Of a stretch of DNA of 64,000 bases, positions 20,727-30,320 are shown one piece after another. Numbering within the stretch: position 1 is the first letter of the stretch; every line of letters begins with the position of its first letter. This stretch comes from Tritrichomonas foetus (lineage: Eukaryota > Parabasalia > Tritrichomonadida > Tritrichomonadidae): assembly GCA_001839685.1 (NCBI GenBank), contig MLAK01000111.1, positions 89,057 to 153,056 on the forward strand, read 5' to 3'. The notes below the pieces were generated by a model, which did not search any database, was not told the DNA's origin, and worked only from the letters and a program-made list of their open reading frames with translations. The position numbers were made by a program, and so were the translations under genes.

Positions 20727-21008
20727 GTTTTAAGGGAAAAATTATCGAGAACATTTATATCCTAAACTTTTTAAGACACAGATATATTTAATTCTGCGAA
20801 ATTTTTCTATTACGTCCGTTTAATATTTATACCCTCCTTTACTAAAAATTCTCCGATATGTACCTCATTTATTAAAATATTTTCCAATTCACATAATGAT
20901 TGATTTATTCCAATTTAAGAAACTAGCGAGGTTTCTCTTTCTGAATTCATTTATCATTTTAGAAAATTATTTCAAATGAATAAATAGTTAACAAACATTG
21001 TGTTAACA

Positions 21009-23843
21009 ATGAGATCATCAAAGGTTAATAAACCACTCAAAATTGACCATTTGAAAACATTTTTAGAAATGGGAGAAATTGATCTTTCTGGCAGATATGA
21101 CTCATTTCTTTTTACTTTAGAAGAAGGAGAATCAGTTTCGAAATATGGCCTCTCAATCAAACCATTCAAAATCGGAGCACATCCATTTGTCGCCTGCGTC
21201 AATATTCCAGATTCAACATTGACTGTATTTTTATGCAGCTCACAAATTTTGTCAGACCGCGAAAAACGTCGCTACATTTTCGAATTGCGCACAGAAAATA
21301 TCGAATTTAGCTCGACTGTTCAATTCTCAAAAAGACAGCCTTTCGTCACTTTCCCAAATATTACGATTCCATTTTTCGTCAGAATTTCAAACATTCCAGT
21401 CACTTCCGGAGCTCATTACGGCGGCGGTTTGGGCGGTTTGGGTGGAGGAAATGCCCGACAAGAAAATACATACACGAATCCATATGTTCCTTATGTTGGT
21501 ATCGATAATCTTGGAGTAACATGCTATATAGCATCATCACTTCAATTTTTGTTCACAGTTACTCCATTTTTATCACTTATTTTCTCAAAAACTGAACTCA
21601 AAGAAAATTCTGTCAGTTTGGAGCTCCAGAAAATTTTCTGTGATTATTTAAATGCCTCATCAACCATTCACATTCGTCAATTTGTTTCTTCTTTTGGAAC
21701 AAGCTCATATGAAATGTCATTCCGTGAACAAGATTCACATGAATTCATTCTCCAACTTTTTGATAAACTCGATAAAGAAAATGGAAAGGATTTTGAAAAT
21801 TTAAGAAATGAGATTTTTGGAGTTCATTCTCTAAGAATTACTGAATGTGAAGAAGTTAACGTTAAACAACAGAATCAAGAATTTTCGAATGATATCGAAC
21901 TACCTGTACAAGGATTCAATTCAATTTATGAGTCACTTCAATATCTAACAGAAGAAGAATCATTTGTCGGTGAAAATCAATGGGACACTGGTACTGAACA
22001 TGGCAAAAAAGATGCAATCCGTTACTTAAGGTATAATAAGCTTCCACCATTTTTAATCTTCAATTTGTATCGTTATCGTTATAATGAAAGAAGTCAAAGC
22101 AGTGAAGAAGTACGAACGAAATACGATTGTCCAGAAACATTAGATATGCGTCCTTATTGTACTGATGATATTGAAACTGAAACACAGTATAAAATGGTAG
22201 CAATTGTTGCACATCGAGGAAATCCACAATCTGGACATTATATTGCATTCACTCAACCACAAATTGATGGACGTTGGTTTGAATTTAACGATTCAAATGT
22301 TTCTTTATCATCATTTAATGAAGTGAAAGACACATTTGGTGGACGAGATAACACATTCATGAGATTATGGTCTTATATTGTCGGTAATTTCATCGCTTAT
22401 ATTGTTGGTTATGTTAGAATTGATTGTATTGAATCATTTAAACAATCACCACGTGTGCCATTATCAATTGCCCCACATTTATCCACTTCTTACATGTGCA
22501 AACTAATTTATAGTGATGAAATAGAAAGCAGTCAAATCTACGGATCTGGAAAATCATTAGTTTGGGAAGAAGATGACAAAACATTCGATGAACTCTTTGA
22601 ACGAAAAGACTTCTCTATTTTTGTATCTTTACCGCAATCAGATCATTTAATTGGACCTATTCCACGAACTGCGCGTGCTTCTGATTTCACTGTAAAAGGA
22701 TTTGAAGCGAATTTCATTGGAATACCAAGTGATAAATGTGATTGTCCTGTTTTCTTTATCAATGATGATAAATATGTTGGCGTTTATAATAAGAATGAAT
22801 TAATTCCAACATTTAAACATGAATTTGAATTCAGACATGAAGGAATTCCAGTTGACGAATCCTCACTAGATTCGATTTATCCAGGTTCAATCATTTTTGG
22901 TGTACCTTTGTCAAACATTTCCATTAAAATTAATAAAAAAGAATACCAAGTTGATCCAAATATGAGTTACAATCAACTTCAACTCCTTCTCACCAACAAT
23001 GATACGTCTAAAGCTTCTCAACTCCTCTTTTATGGAGATTACAACAACCGAAACACTAGCAATAACTCCAATAATGCTAATTCTAATTCTAACCTGCCAT
23101 CGAAAGAGACCGTTAATAAAAACGTGATTCCTTTAAGACCAAGAAAGTTTCCAAATGCACTTGCATTACATATGATGGGTGAATTGGATGCAAAGCTTTT
23201 GGAGAGTCCAGCAACAGCAAATTCACTTGATTTGTTTACACCTTTAAATATAGATTTATATGATATTGGACATACGAAATACATAAGAAAGAATTCTTGG
23301 TTTCCGAAAGATTCTACTGTTGCCCAATTAATTGAGAAATTACCAGGTTGGTTTGACTTCAAACCAGATAATAATTATAACTATATTGTTTCTTATAACC
23401 AAGAACATGCAATTGCATCGATTTATGAAGAGGACCAAAAAATAAAATCTGCGAATATTCGTATAGATGTTTTAAAGTGTCCTTTCCCACGTACTTTGAA
23501 GGAAATAAATATGATGATTCTAGAAGATAGTCCAATGACTGCAATTGAAGTTCGAACAATGACGTATGAACAAGGATTTCCAAAATTCCAAACAATGGGA
23601 ATTTATGTCCTTACAAAATCATCAACAGCAAATTCAATAGCCAAGTCTCTATTTAAGAATAATCCTCTTCGTGTGATGATTCGTGGAACAAAAGATTTCT
23701 TCAAAGGTTATCAAATTGAAGGAAGAGACAACTTAATCAGACTTCTTGAACAACTTGCTGAAAAGAGAGAATGGCTTCAAGAAAGGCCTATCATTGTATT
23801 CCAGTTGAACGAAAGGAAGCCTGATGAAATGCCACAATTTTAA
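21009..23843 (+). CDS. USP7-like ubiquitin-specific protease
   Basis: 944 aa from the ATG at 21009 (the frame opens at GTG, 21000). Residues 25-130 may be a diverged MATH/TRAF-like domain. A Gly-rich linker (about 136-147) precedes the peptidase domain, 160-455: Cys box VGIDNLGVTCYIASSLQ with nucleophile C172 and the oxyanion Asn of IDN, DSHEFI in place of the usual QDAHEF, and His box QSGHYIAF followed by WFEFNDSNV. The C-terminal ~490 residues are beta-rich, resembling the tandem ubiquitin-like domains of USP7. It should remove ubiquitin from proteins in nucleus or cytosol. The Cys box carries Val where most USPs have Asn (GNTCY), as USP7 carries Ala; the catalytic residues look intact. Confidence 0.88.
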   Translation: MRSSKVNKPLKIDHLKTFLEMGEIDLSGRYDSFLFTLEEGESVSKYGLSIKPFKIGAHPFVACVNIPDSTLTVFLCSSQILSDREKRRYIFELRTENIEFSSTVQFSKRQPFVTFPNITIPFFVRISNIPVTSGAHYGGGLGGLGGGNARQENTYTNPYVPYVGIDNLGVTCYIASSLQFLFTVTPFLSLIFSKTELKENSVSLELQKIFCDYLNASSTIHIRQFVSSFGTSSYEMSFREQDSHEFILQLFDKLDKENGKDFENLRNEIFGVHSLRITECEEVNVKQQNQEFSNDIELPVQGFNSIYESLQYLTEEESFVGENQWDTGTEHGKKDAIRYLRYNKLPPFLIFNLYRYRYNERSQSSEEVRTKYDCPETLDMRPYCTDDIETETQYKMVAIVAHRGNPQSGHYIAFTQPQIDGRWFEFNDSNVSLSSFNEVKDTFGGRDNTFMRLWSYIVGNFIAYIVGYVRIDCIESFKQSPRVPLSIAPHLSTSYMCKLIYSDEIESSQIYGSGKSLVWEEDDKTFDELFERKDFSIFVSLPQSDHLIGPIPRTARASDFTVKGFEANFIGIPSDKCDCPVFFINDDKYVGVYNKNELIPTFKHEFEFRHEGIPVDESSLDSIYPGSIIFGVPLSNISIKINKKEYQVDPNMSYNQLQLLLTNNDTSKASQLLFYGDYNNRNTSNNSNNANSNSNLPSKETVNKNVIPLRPRKFPNALALHMMGELDAKLLESPATANSLDLFTPLNIDLYDIGHTKYIRKNSWFPKDSTVAQLIEKLPGWFDFKPDNNYNYIVSYNQEHAIASIYEEDQKIKSANIRIDVLKCPFPRTLKEINMMILEDSPMTAIEVRTMTYEQGFPKFQTMGIYVLTKSSTANSIAKSLFKNNPLRVMIRGTKDFFKGYQIEGRDNLIRLLEQLAEKREWLQERPIIVFQLNERKPDEMPQF

Positions 23844-24619
23844 CGAAATCTGCATGCATGTATACTATCTATAAATGTATCTAAAATAAAGTATTATAAT
23901 AAATAAATATTTATACACCATCATCAATGATTCTTGTCATTTTCAATCTAATTTAATCACCAAATTATCTAATAATGTTTTATTTGACGCAAAAATGTAA
24001 AATGTTCTTTTGGTAATAATCAATTATTTGATATATACCATATCAATGTTATTTCAAGAAGAACTTTAATTTATCTCTGATATTGATGATGAAAATTCCA
24101 ACCGAAAATCGAATACAATCAATGATCACTTCTCTTGCTTAATTAGATTATTCTGATATGAGTTTGATTTTAGCAAAGTCTCAATTTAAAATTTCTTTTG
24201 ATATTTGGGGCAGAAAATAGGTCACAAAGGAGGCAAAATACTTTGGGGCACAAAAAGAAATCAAAAATTACCTGATATTAAATACTTTGAGACCAATAGT
24301 TGATTATTGGAAAAGTGTACTATAAAAAATTCATCTCACTTCATCAAAAAGTTATTATTACATAAGTTGAATGCTTTTTTCTTAACTTTGGTGGAATTGA
24401 TAAATTTGTGAATTATTGGTGACAAATTCATTCTTCTGAAATGTTTACAAACTTTTTTAAAAAGTTGATTATTAATGAAAAAGAAAAAAGAAGAAGAAAA
24501 AAAAAAAGGAGCAATAAATAAATGTTTACATTAAAGTGGTGGCTAATATATAAGTTTGTTATATCACTGGCGGCTACAAAATTCCATGTTCGCGTATTTG
24601 AAGGTTTGTCTGATTTTCA
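23844..24619. other. Spacer, nothing recognised
   Basis: AT-rich DNA after the USP gene. Two TTTGGGGCA words lie about 30-45 nt apart near 24208-24250, with imperfect inverted similarity around AGTCTCAA...TTGAGACC (24176-24294). No convincing gene or RNA is seen. Confidence 0.4.
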
Positions 24620-24913
24620 TTAGAGTGGCGGCGCGCGCTGCATTTGATGGCGGATTTGAGGACGTGGCGTGTTTCCAGGTGGAAGCTTAGCGACAAATTC
24701 GAGGAAGGACTCATCAAGTGTGCATCCAGAGCAGGGCTGCTGATCGTCCTCCTTCAGGGCGTCAACAAGGGAGCCTATTCGTCCCCAATTTTTTACCTCG
24801 TCTGGTTCAAAGCCGGCATCAGCAAGATACTTGTGAATCGAGTCTTTGCTGCTTTCTGTGTCGTCGTTTTCTGCGAAAAAGAGAAGTGCGGGTGATTGAG
24901 AAGACGAGTTCAT
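24620..24913 (-). CDS. Small GC-rich ORF, 97 aa, unknown
   Basis: ATG-started frame. Its DNA is clearly richer in G and C than the flanks, as in other window genes with biased codon use (EF-hand, protease, tetraspanin-like). The product is acidic in the middle (DADAGFEPDEV-like stretch) with one CSGC pair and a Pro/Arg-rich end, and has no signal peptide. TTTTTCAAACTC precedes the ATG, an Inr-like context. No family is recognised; compositional contrast is the main argument that it is real. Confidence 0.55.
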   Translation of the reverse strand: MNSSSQSPALLFFAENDDTESSKDSIHKYLADAGFEPDEVKNWGRIGSLVDALKEDDQQPCSGCTLDESFLEFVAKLPPGNTPRPQIRHQMQRAPPL

Positions 24914-25301
24914 GAGTTTGAAAAATTCGCTGTTAAATTTTGTGTTCGAGCTGACATGTCATGTGAAATAGTATTTAGATATTTTGGCGGGTTTCATTTC
25001 GAAATTGAAATTGATTCTTCTACAAATTTATAGAAATCCTAGAAATCAAATATATAGAATGAAAGGTAAATACAAAAGAAAGAGAGAAATGTCATGTGAA
25101 AATCTAATTTATTTTAAAAAATGTAATATAAGTTATAAATGTACTGTAAATATAATAATAATAATAAAAATCTATTTTGTTTCTGAGACCTTATAAGTGC
25201 TCTTCAACTTTCTTGTAATCTAAACTTTTTTTTTCTCACACATTATTGATGAAAATCAAAATGTGTATTTCTCTTTTTCTATCTATCTAAATATTGAGGG
25301 C
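24914..25301. other. Spacer, nothing recognised
   Basis: AT-rich. An open plus-strand stretch around 24984-25196 starts at a non-ATG codon and has chance-like composition. Confidence 0.4.
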
Positions 25302-26369
25302 TTATTCGGCCTCATATGTATCGTCAAGAATTGGTTCATTCTTATCAGTTTCAGCTTCATCATAGCATTGTTTGATTTCCTCTCTTCTTCGATGAATGTA
25401 ATTTATTCCATTTTTATTAGGATGATTTAATAAATTCGAAATAGCGAACTGCTCTTCATGCTCGTTTGAATTTTTCTGGTAATCATCGTCAAACGCTTCA
25501 ATTACTTCTTCGTTATAGAAAGGTGAATTTAAGGTGATTTCGCACACCTGCGAAGTTCTCGTTGTTACACCAATTGCACTGAGTATGTAACAAATCTGAT
25601 AAAGCTTGCAAAGTGTTGTTTTATAACGGGTTGTTGTTCTTGAGAAAAATTGAGAGACGTATCGTAAATCAATTCTATCGGTTTTGAGAGCAAAAAACAT
25701 GAGAAGGAAAGATTGAGTTAAACTCGAAATCCCAACACAGCAAGGGACGGGAAACATATCACAAAGGTTTTTCAGTGGGTCATGGATATGTTTCTCTATT
25801 TTAAGTTTGTCTAAAGTGACAGTGATATTATTCAATCCATACCAACGAACAGAATCGAGACCGCTCTTTTCACAACAACCTATTGCTTCGAGAACGTTAA
25901 TTACGTCGTATAACCGTCGTCGTTTTATATTGAATTTGGTCGAGAGAACCGAAATTTGTTGGGTATTTTCCATATCACCTTCAAAGGATTTGACGAAGGC
26001 CTGGATTGAACTTTTCAAGTCTTCTCCAACTTTCTTTGTTCGGGTGTGTGACCGAACTGGCGTGAGATTTGCATCGAGCGAAAAGTTTTTCAAATTTTGA
26101 TTTGATTGAGCGTTTTTTCCGCTTTGGACAGGCTGGAGATTTTGGACAGTGGGAATACTTTGAACGCTCGATAAACTGGGAACGCTTGTTAGACTTTGAA
26201 GGGTTTGAAAAGGTGGAGTGGAGGGAATCAAGTTTGAAGGATTGGAGCATGTGAGAGAAACATGCTGTTGAAAGGCGAATGGAGGCGTAGCGATTGCAAT
26301 TGGCTGAATTATTGCTGGTGAAGGAACGTATTGAAAAGAGTAGAATGATGGCGGAAAGCGATAATTCAT
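25302..26369 (-). CDS. E2F-family transcription factor with a second winged-helix-like region
   Basis: 355 aa. The N-terminal 100 residues are rich in Pro, Ser, Gln and Leu with repeated SLxSVxS/TVQNLQPVQS-like units. An E2F winged helix spans about 115-178: FNIKRRRLYDVINVLEAIGCCEKSGLDSVRWYGL carries the RRxYDVxNVLExIG recognition motif and the terminal WxG-like strand. A second segment (216-280) has the same order of helices, with KLYQICYILSAIGV in place of the recognition motif, so it looks like a degenerate second copy. Atypical E2F7/8 and plant DEL proteins carry two winged helices and bind without a DP partner. The acidic tail has many Glu and Asp. The likely role is control of cell-cycle genes. 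Confidence 0.82.
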   Translation of the reverse strand: MNYRFPPSFYSFQYVPSPAIIQPIAIATPPFAFQQHVSLTCSNPSNLIPSTPPFQTLQSLTSVPSLSSVQSIPTVQNLQPVQSGKNAQSNQNLKNFSLDANLTPVRSHTRTKKVGEDLKSSIQAFVKSFEGDMENTQQISVLSTKFNIKRRRLYDVINVLEAIGCCEKSGLDSVRWYGLNNITVTLDKLKIEKHIHDPLKNLCDMFPVPCCVGISSLTQSFLLMFFALKTDRIDLRYVSQFFSRTTTRYKTTLCKLYQICYILSAIGVTTRTSQVCEITLNSPFYNEEVIEAFDDDYQKNSNEHEEQFAISNLLNHPNKNGINYIHRRREEIKQCYDEAETDKNEPILDDTYEAE

Positions 26370-26831
26370 TGTTGTTATTTTATTTCAATTAGCATTCAAT
26401 TTCCAAGATCGAGTTCTCAATTTTTGGTTCAAAACGAAATTCAATAAAGGGAATTATATTCAATGAATTCAATTTAATTGAGAATTTTGTTTTATTTTTT
26501 AAAAGATTTATGTTAAAATTGAATAAATTAAAAAAAATGTTTTTCACAAAAATCATTCGTTTTGAATTGATTTCTCTCATTGATAAGAAATCATTGAATT
26601 TTTACAGTATTCAATATAGATGAACTTTTTAAATTTGTTGATCTATAAAATTTCCTTGGCTCAAGAAATTTTCTAATAATTAATTAAAAATATTCAATTT
26701 GATATTAAGTTAAGAATTATGAATAACATTTAATAAATTTCTTTTCTGGGGATTTGGGGAGAACGTTAGATTTGATTCTAGAAAAGATTTGATATATATG
26801 TATTATTGGTGTTTAGTTAATGAAATGTTAA

Positions 26832-27211
26832 TTTGGATTACAGGAATCAAAAATTGTCGAGATATATGAAGATTTTTTTCACAAAGAACCAATTATTTTT
26901 GAGAAAAAACAGATGGCATATTTACTTTTTCATAATGAGCTAATAAAAAATGAAAAAGTTCATCTTCACAAAAACTCAATATTTTCGAAAGGTAAAAAAA
27001 TTCAATTATTTCAATGTATGATTCAACCGAAAAATATTTGGCCTTAACTGCAAAGGAAAATAGTCATTTTTTTGATAAAAGCGTAATAAATTCAGATTTC
27101 ACACCGTTTTTTTATAAACTCTCAGAATCATTCGGTCAAGAATTATCGATAGATGATACAATAAAAGTCAATATTCGGATCAGGAAATCAGAAATGAAAA
27201 AAAGAAAATAG
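26832..27211 (+). pseudogene. Coding-like remnant with one frameshift
   Basis: Frame A runs about 26832-27047 without a clear start (it includes KIVEIYEDFFHKEPIIFEKK). It overlaps frame B, an ATG ORF at 27014-27211 (65 aa, KENSHFFDKSVINSDFTPF, basic Lys-rich end). The two join smoothly if one base is gained or lost near 27015. No upstream promoter or start is seen for frame A. Family unknown. An intact small gene from frame B alone is the alternative. Confidence 0.35.
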
Positions 27212-27591
27212 TTAATAAAATTATTCATTATAGAATTTTGAATGACTCTTTTATTTCATAGAAACTATTTGTGATTATTGAATGGATACTTAAGAATATC
27301 TCAAGAAAAACAATTTTTTTCAATAGATTATCATTTAATTATTCAAAGAAGGTGTATATACACTCAATAAAATGGCGAAATTTTGGTGAATATCAGCTTT
27401 GAAGTTTAACTTGTATATTCTTCATGATACATTATTTTTTTGCATATATTGTATCGGCTATATTTTGTGTTACTCAAAGAAAAAAAAAGATATACTAAAG
27501 TTTCAAAATTCATTCAATTTCCACCATTATACCGACTTTTTGTGATAATCGAAGAAAATTTTTCTTTCATATCTACCTTATATATCAGTAT

Positions 27592-27888
27592 CTATTCAAT
27601 CTTTCTATAAATTTTCCAATTATTTATGAATAGCAATAATAGAACTACATATGAGAAAATTTTCAATAAAAATGTTTTCGTTTCAAAATTATATGAATTA
27701 AATTTTTCGTGAATAATTTTAGCCTCGATTGGAATTGATTGAAATAAATGATTCACAATGTCATTTTGATATAGAAATTCGTCGTAGTTGTCTTTCTCAC
27801 AAAAATTGTCAGGACCTCGATCACTATGACAGCAGAGATTAATTTGTAGATATCTATTGATCTTTATACATGTTTTTCCAGGTTTCAT
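27592..27888 (-). CDS. Small protein with C-terminal membrane anchor, 98 aa
   Basis: ATG-started, with an in-frame TAA directly before the ATG. The first 70 residues are hydrophilic with four Cys (positions about 7-30), and residues 73-92 form one hydrophobic helix followed by a short basic end. This would suit a tail-anchored protein, or the truncated 3' end of a larger membrane protein. No signal peptide or known domain is seen. Confidence is low because of the very AT-rich setting. Confidence 0.35.
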   Translation of the reverse strand: MKPGKTCIKINRYLQINLCCHSDRGPDNFCEKDNYDEFLYQNDIVNHLFQSIPIEAKIIHEKFNSYNFETKTFLLKIFSYVVLLLLFINNWKIYRKIE

Positions 27889-28654
27889 TTAGGCGAGAAA
27901 AATATTTTTTTTGGAACTCTTTCCTTGAAATGTTACATCCTTAATTATTTTTAAAAGGTGAAATTCTGAGGTCAATAGAAAAATAAAGCATGGAAACAAA
28001 TATTAGAGATATTTTAATTACATTTCAAGAGAAAATTTTTGCACTTTCGAATATATTTTCAATATATTAACATAATCAAGATTATTCAATATTGTACATA
28101 TTATTTAGTTGAGAATTGAGATATTGTTATTTTCAAAAATTATAATTTATTCAATGGAAATTAATTGAATTTAGAAATCACTTTAGAATCATACATAATC
28201 ATTTTAATGATCTGTTTATGATAATATTCATTTCTAAATTTGTCCATATTTCCATTTGCCAGCAAACGAAAAGCATCTCTTCATTTTCTGGCGAGATAAA
28301 ATCACTTCACTTTGAGTCGATCTATCCATCATTTTGAAAGAATATTGATTTTTCAGAGAAGGTTCAGTACATGATTTTCACGTTATCTCTCTCAAGAAAT
28401 TTCCTCATTTCAAACCGTCATGGTGAAACTCAAAACCGATGTATAATAATCCAAAAGTCACTCATTTCTCAAACTTCATTCATCCCTTGCGAATCTTTAT
28501 TGAATCACAATCTGAGATTATTATATTCGACTTTTTGAATAGCTTATAACAGTTGTATATTGTATCGTTTATCCATTCAATTCGAGATTCATCGATCGAA
28601 AGATGAATTGTCATACTGAAAACATTGAAATTTTTCCTGTGAAAATTTTGTCAG

Positions 28655-28659
28655 TCATT
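28655..28659 (+). promoter_or_regulatory. Inr-like TCATT box
   Basis: TCATT 21 nt before the ATG at 28680 fits the trichomonad initiator TCA+1Y(T/A). Short motif; assignment by position only. Confidence 0.4.
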
Positions 28660-28679
28660 TTTGACAAATATTGACGAAT

Positions 28680-28916
28680 ATGTTTTTCTTGCTTTTCTCC
28701 TTATCTCTTGCAAACTTGAAACTCGCTGACGAAAGTTTCACACCATCACCAAGTCCAACAAAAGAGCCTTTAGTGAGTGTCGGCGTTTACATTTTCATAT
28801 GCGTTGCAGTGATTATTGGAGGTTCTGTGGCCCTCTATTACATTATCAATTACTTCTTCTGCAATAGATTCAAACGGCCAAACAATGGATACGAAAATCC
28901 AGTCGAATATAATTAA
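28680..28916 (+). CDS. Small type I membrane protein, 78 aa
   Basis: The frame opens at TTG 28671; the ATG at 28680 gives a clean signal peptide (MFFLLFSLSLANLKLA). A ~15-residue Pro/Ser/Thr ectodomain (FTPSPSPTKEP), one TM helix (about 33-55) and a ~22-residue cytosolic tail ending YENPVEYN follow. The tail holds an NPxxY-like/tyrosine motif of the type used for endocytic sorting. Base composition is less AT-rich than the flanks. No family is recognised; a surface or endosomal adaptor is a guess. Confidence 0.65.
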   Translation: MFFLLFSLSLANLKLADESFTPSPSPTKEPLVSVGVYIFICVAVIIGGSVALYYIINYFFCNRFKRPNNGYENPVEYN

Positions 28917-29612
28917 AATTTAATGAAGAAAAAACTGTTTTAAATAAAACTGGCACCTACAAGTATTATAACTCCTTTGTTTTTTTCTTATTTATTTTTT
29001 TATACTATAGACATTTTTTTGTTTGTTTCATTATCCCTATTATGCGAAATGAAAGATGTATTTTCATTGTGTTGTTTTTCAATGAATGATTTGAAGTTTA
29101 CATCGAGAAAAATTGGGATAGAACAGAGAAGATTGCAACCAACAAATAAAAACCAGAATCATCAGCACATCAAAAGAAACACAGAACAAGATGGCTTTCG
29201 ATTCACAATTTCATAAAGATTTGACAATTTGATCAGAAGAAAACAATTCATGTAAACACATTCTTTTAGGATTCATTCATAACGATATTAAATTTTACTA
29301 TCAAATCTAGTGACCTTAATAAAGCAAAAATATGCCTGCTAATTCTATGAATAATCATATATGAAAACTTTATCCAAAAATATTGGAGGGAAAATGTTAA
29401 ATTAGATAAATATTTACATGTTTAATCTAAAAATCAATGCTTGTCATACATGAAAAAGAGAACGTTCAAGTGACATAGTTATTTTGGGAGAATTGCTGAA
29501 AGAATTCATGAGCAAAGCTCATAATTCTTAATTTTCTCTTTTCAAATAATTTTTTGATGAAAAGTCCAATTTCTTTCCTTGACGAAAAGTCCAAACAAGT
29601 TCCTCTTCATAT
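28917..29612. other. Spacer, nothing recognised
   Basis: 3' spacer between the 78-aa gene and the tetraspanin-like gene read from the other strand. Short open frames here lack ATG starts or protein-like composition. Confidence 0.4.
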
Positions 29613-30320
29613 TTAGTAAACACTTTCCCTCCTCTGCCTTTCTGCGTCAGTCTGCGGTGCTTCTGGGTCATCCCCGCCTTCACTTGATGAGCTGGGGTAT
29701 TCATTTCTGTCAACAGGCTTCTGCAGCCCCATGAAGATGAGCACGACAATGAGCCCGAGAAGTGATGCTGCAGTCAGTGCGACAAGCACAATGTTGCCAA
29801 TGAAGCCGTATTTAACAATTTTATGAATGTAGCTCTCAGCAATTGGATAGCATGAAACGAGCGAGTTGCACTTGTGGTCCTCCATCCACTCGCGAATTTT
29901 CGGCTGCGGATTCGGCATTGAAAGAAGGTTTCCAAAAGACGTCACATAAGTCTGCTCGATATTCGAAGATGTGAAGTGAATTGAGAATGAGAGTAAAACG
30001 ATATCACCGACAATTGACGCCAAATCAATAACGAGGAGAATGAAGTGAGCAACAAAAGCATGCCCAAAATTATATAATATCGCGAGCATGAAAAGAAACA
30101 TGAAGATTGACGCGAATCCAATAACAGCGAGTGAAATTTGAATGTCAACGAGGGCTTGCCCCTTGTCCAAATGCTCGAATATCCCATTATTCACATCACT
30201 TGCAAAGACACTATTGAATATTCCAGTAACGAAAAAGGACAAAAGCGAAAGAAATAGGAATGCTTTGAATGCGGATAAAATAGACTCCGATTGAAGCGTG
30301 AGAAAGGTTCCAATCGACAT
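29613..30320 (-). CDS. Four-TM, tetraspanin-like membrane protein
   Basis: 235 aa from the ATG at 30320 (the frame opens upstream at TTG). Four TM helices lie at about 14-36, 60-83, 92-117 and 172-200. The first loop is short; the second, between TM3 and TM4, is about 55 residues and contains CNSLVSC. The cytosolic tail is acidic and Ser-rich. This topology is that of tetraspanins, which organise surface microdomains and exosomes and are known in trichomonads. The usual CCG motif of the large loop is absent and only two loop Cys are seen, so a claudin-like or other four-TM family is possible. Codon use is GC-rich, suggesting good expression. Confidence 0.6.
   Translation of the reverse strand: MSIGTFLTLQSESILSAFKAFLFLSLLSFFVTGIFNSVFASDVNNGIFEHLDKGQALVDIQISLAVIGFASIFMFLFMLAILYNFGHAFVAHFILLVIDLASIVGDIVLLSFSIHFTSSNIEQTYVTSFGNLLSMPNPQPKIREWMEDHKCNSLVSCYPIAESYIHKIVKYGFIGNIVLVALTAASLLGLIVVLIFMGLQKPVDRNEYPSSSSEGGDDPEAPQTDAERQRRESVY

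Larger units (their letters stand above)
26370..28679. other. 2.3-kb gene-poor region with ORF remnants
   Basis: Very AT-rich. It holds a frameshifted coding-like remnant (26832-27211) and a 98-aa tail-anchored ORF (27592-27888), both listed. From 28240 to 28540 composition is less AT-rich and one plus frame is open except for one stop, but the peptide is not protein-like enough to call. Confidence 0.4.

Noticed and set aside
24176..24294. Possible inverted-repeat element around AGTCTCAA...TTGAGACC
   Set aside because: Only about 8 bp match cleanly and the rest needs several gaps; not distinguishable from chance.
28240..28540. Less AT-rich open stretch upstream of the 78-aa gene
   Set aside because: It has one internal stop, no start, and the peptide does not look like a protein family; probably promoter-side sequence.
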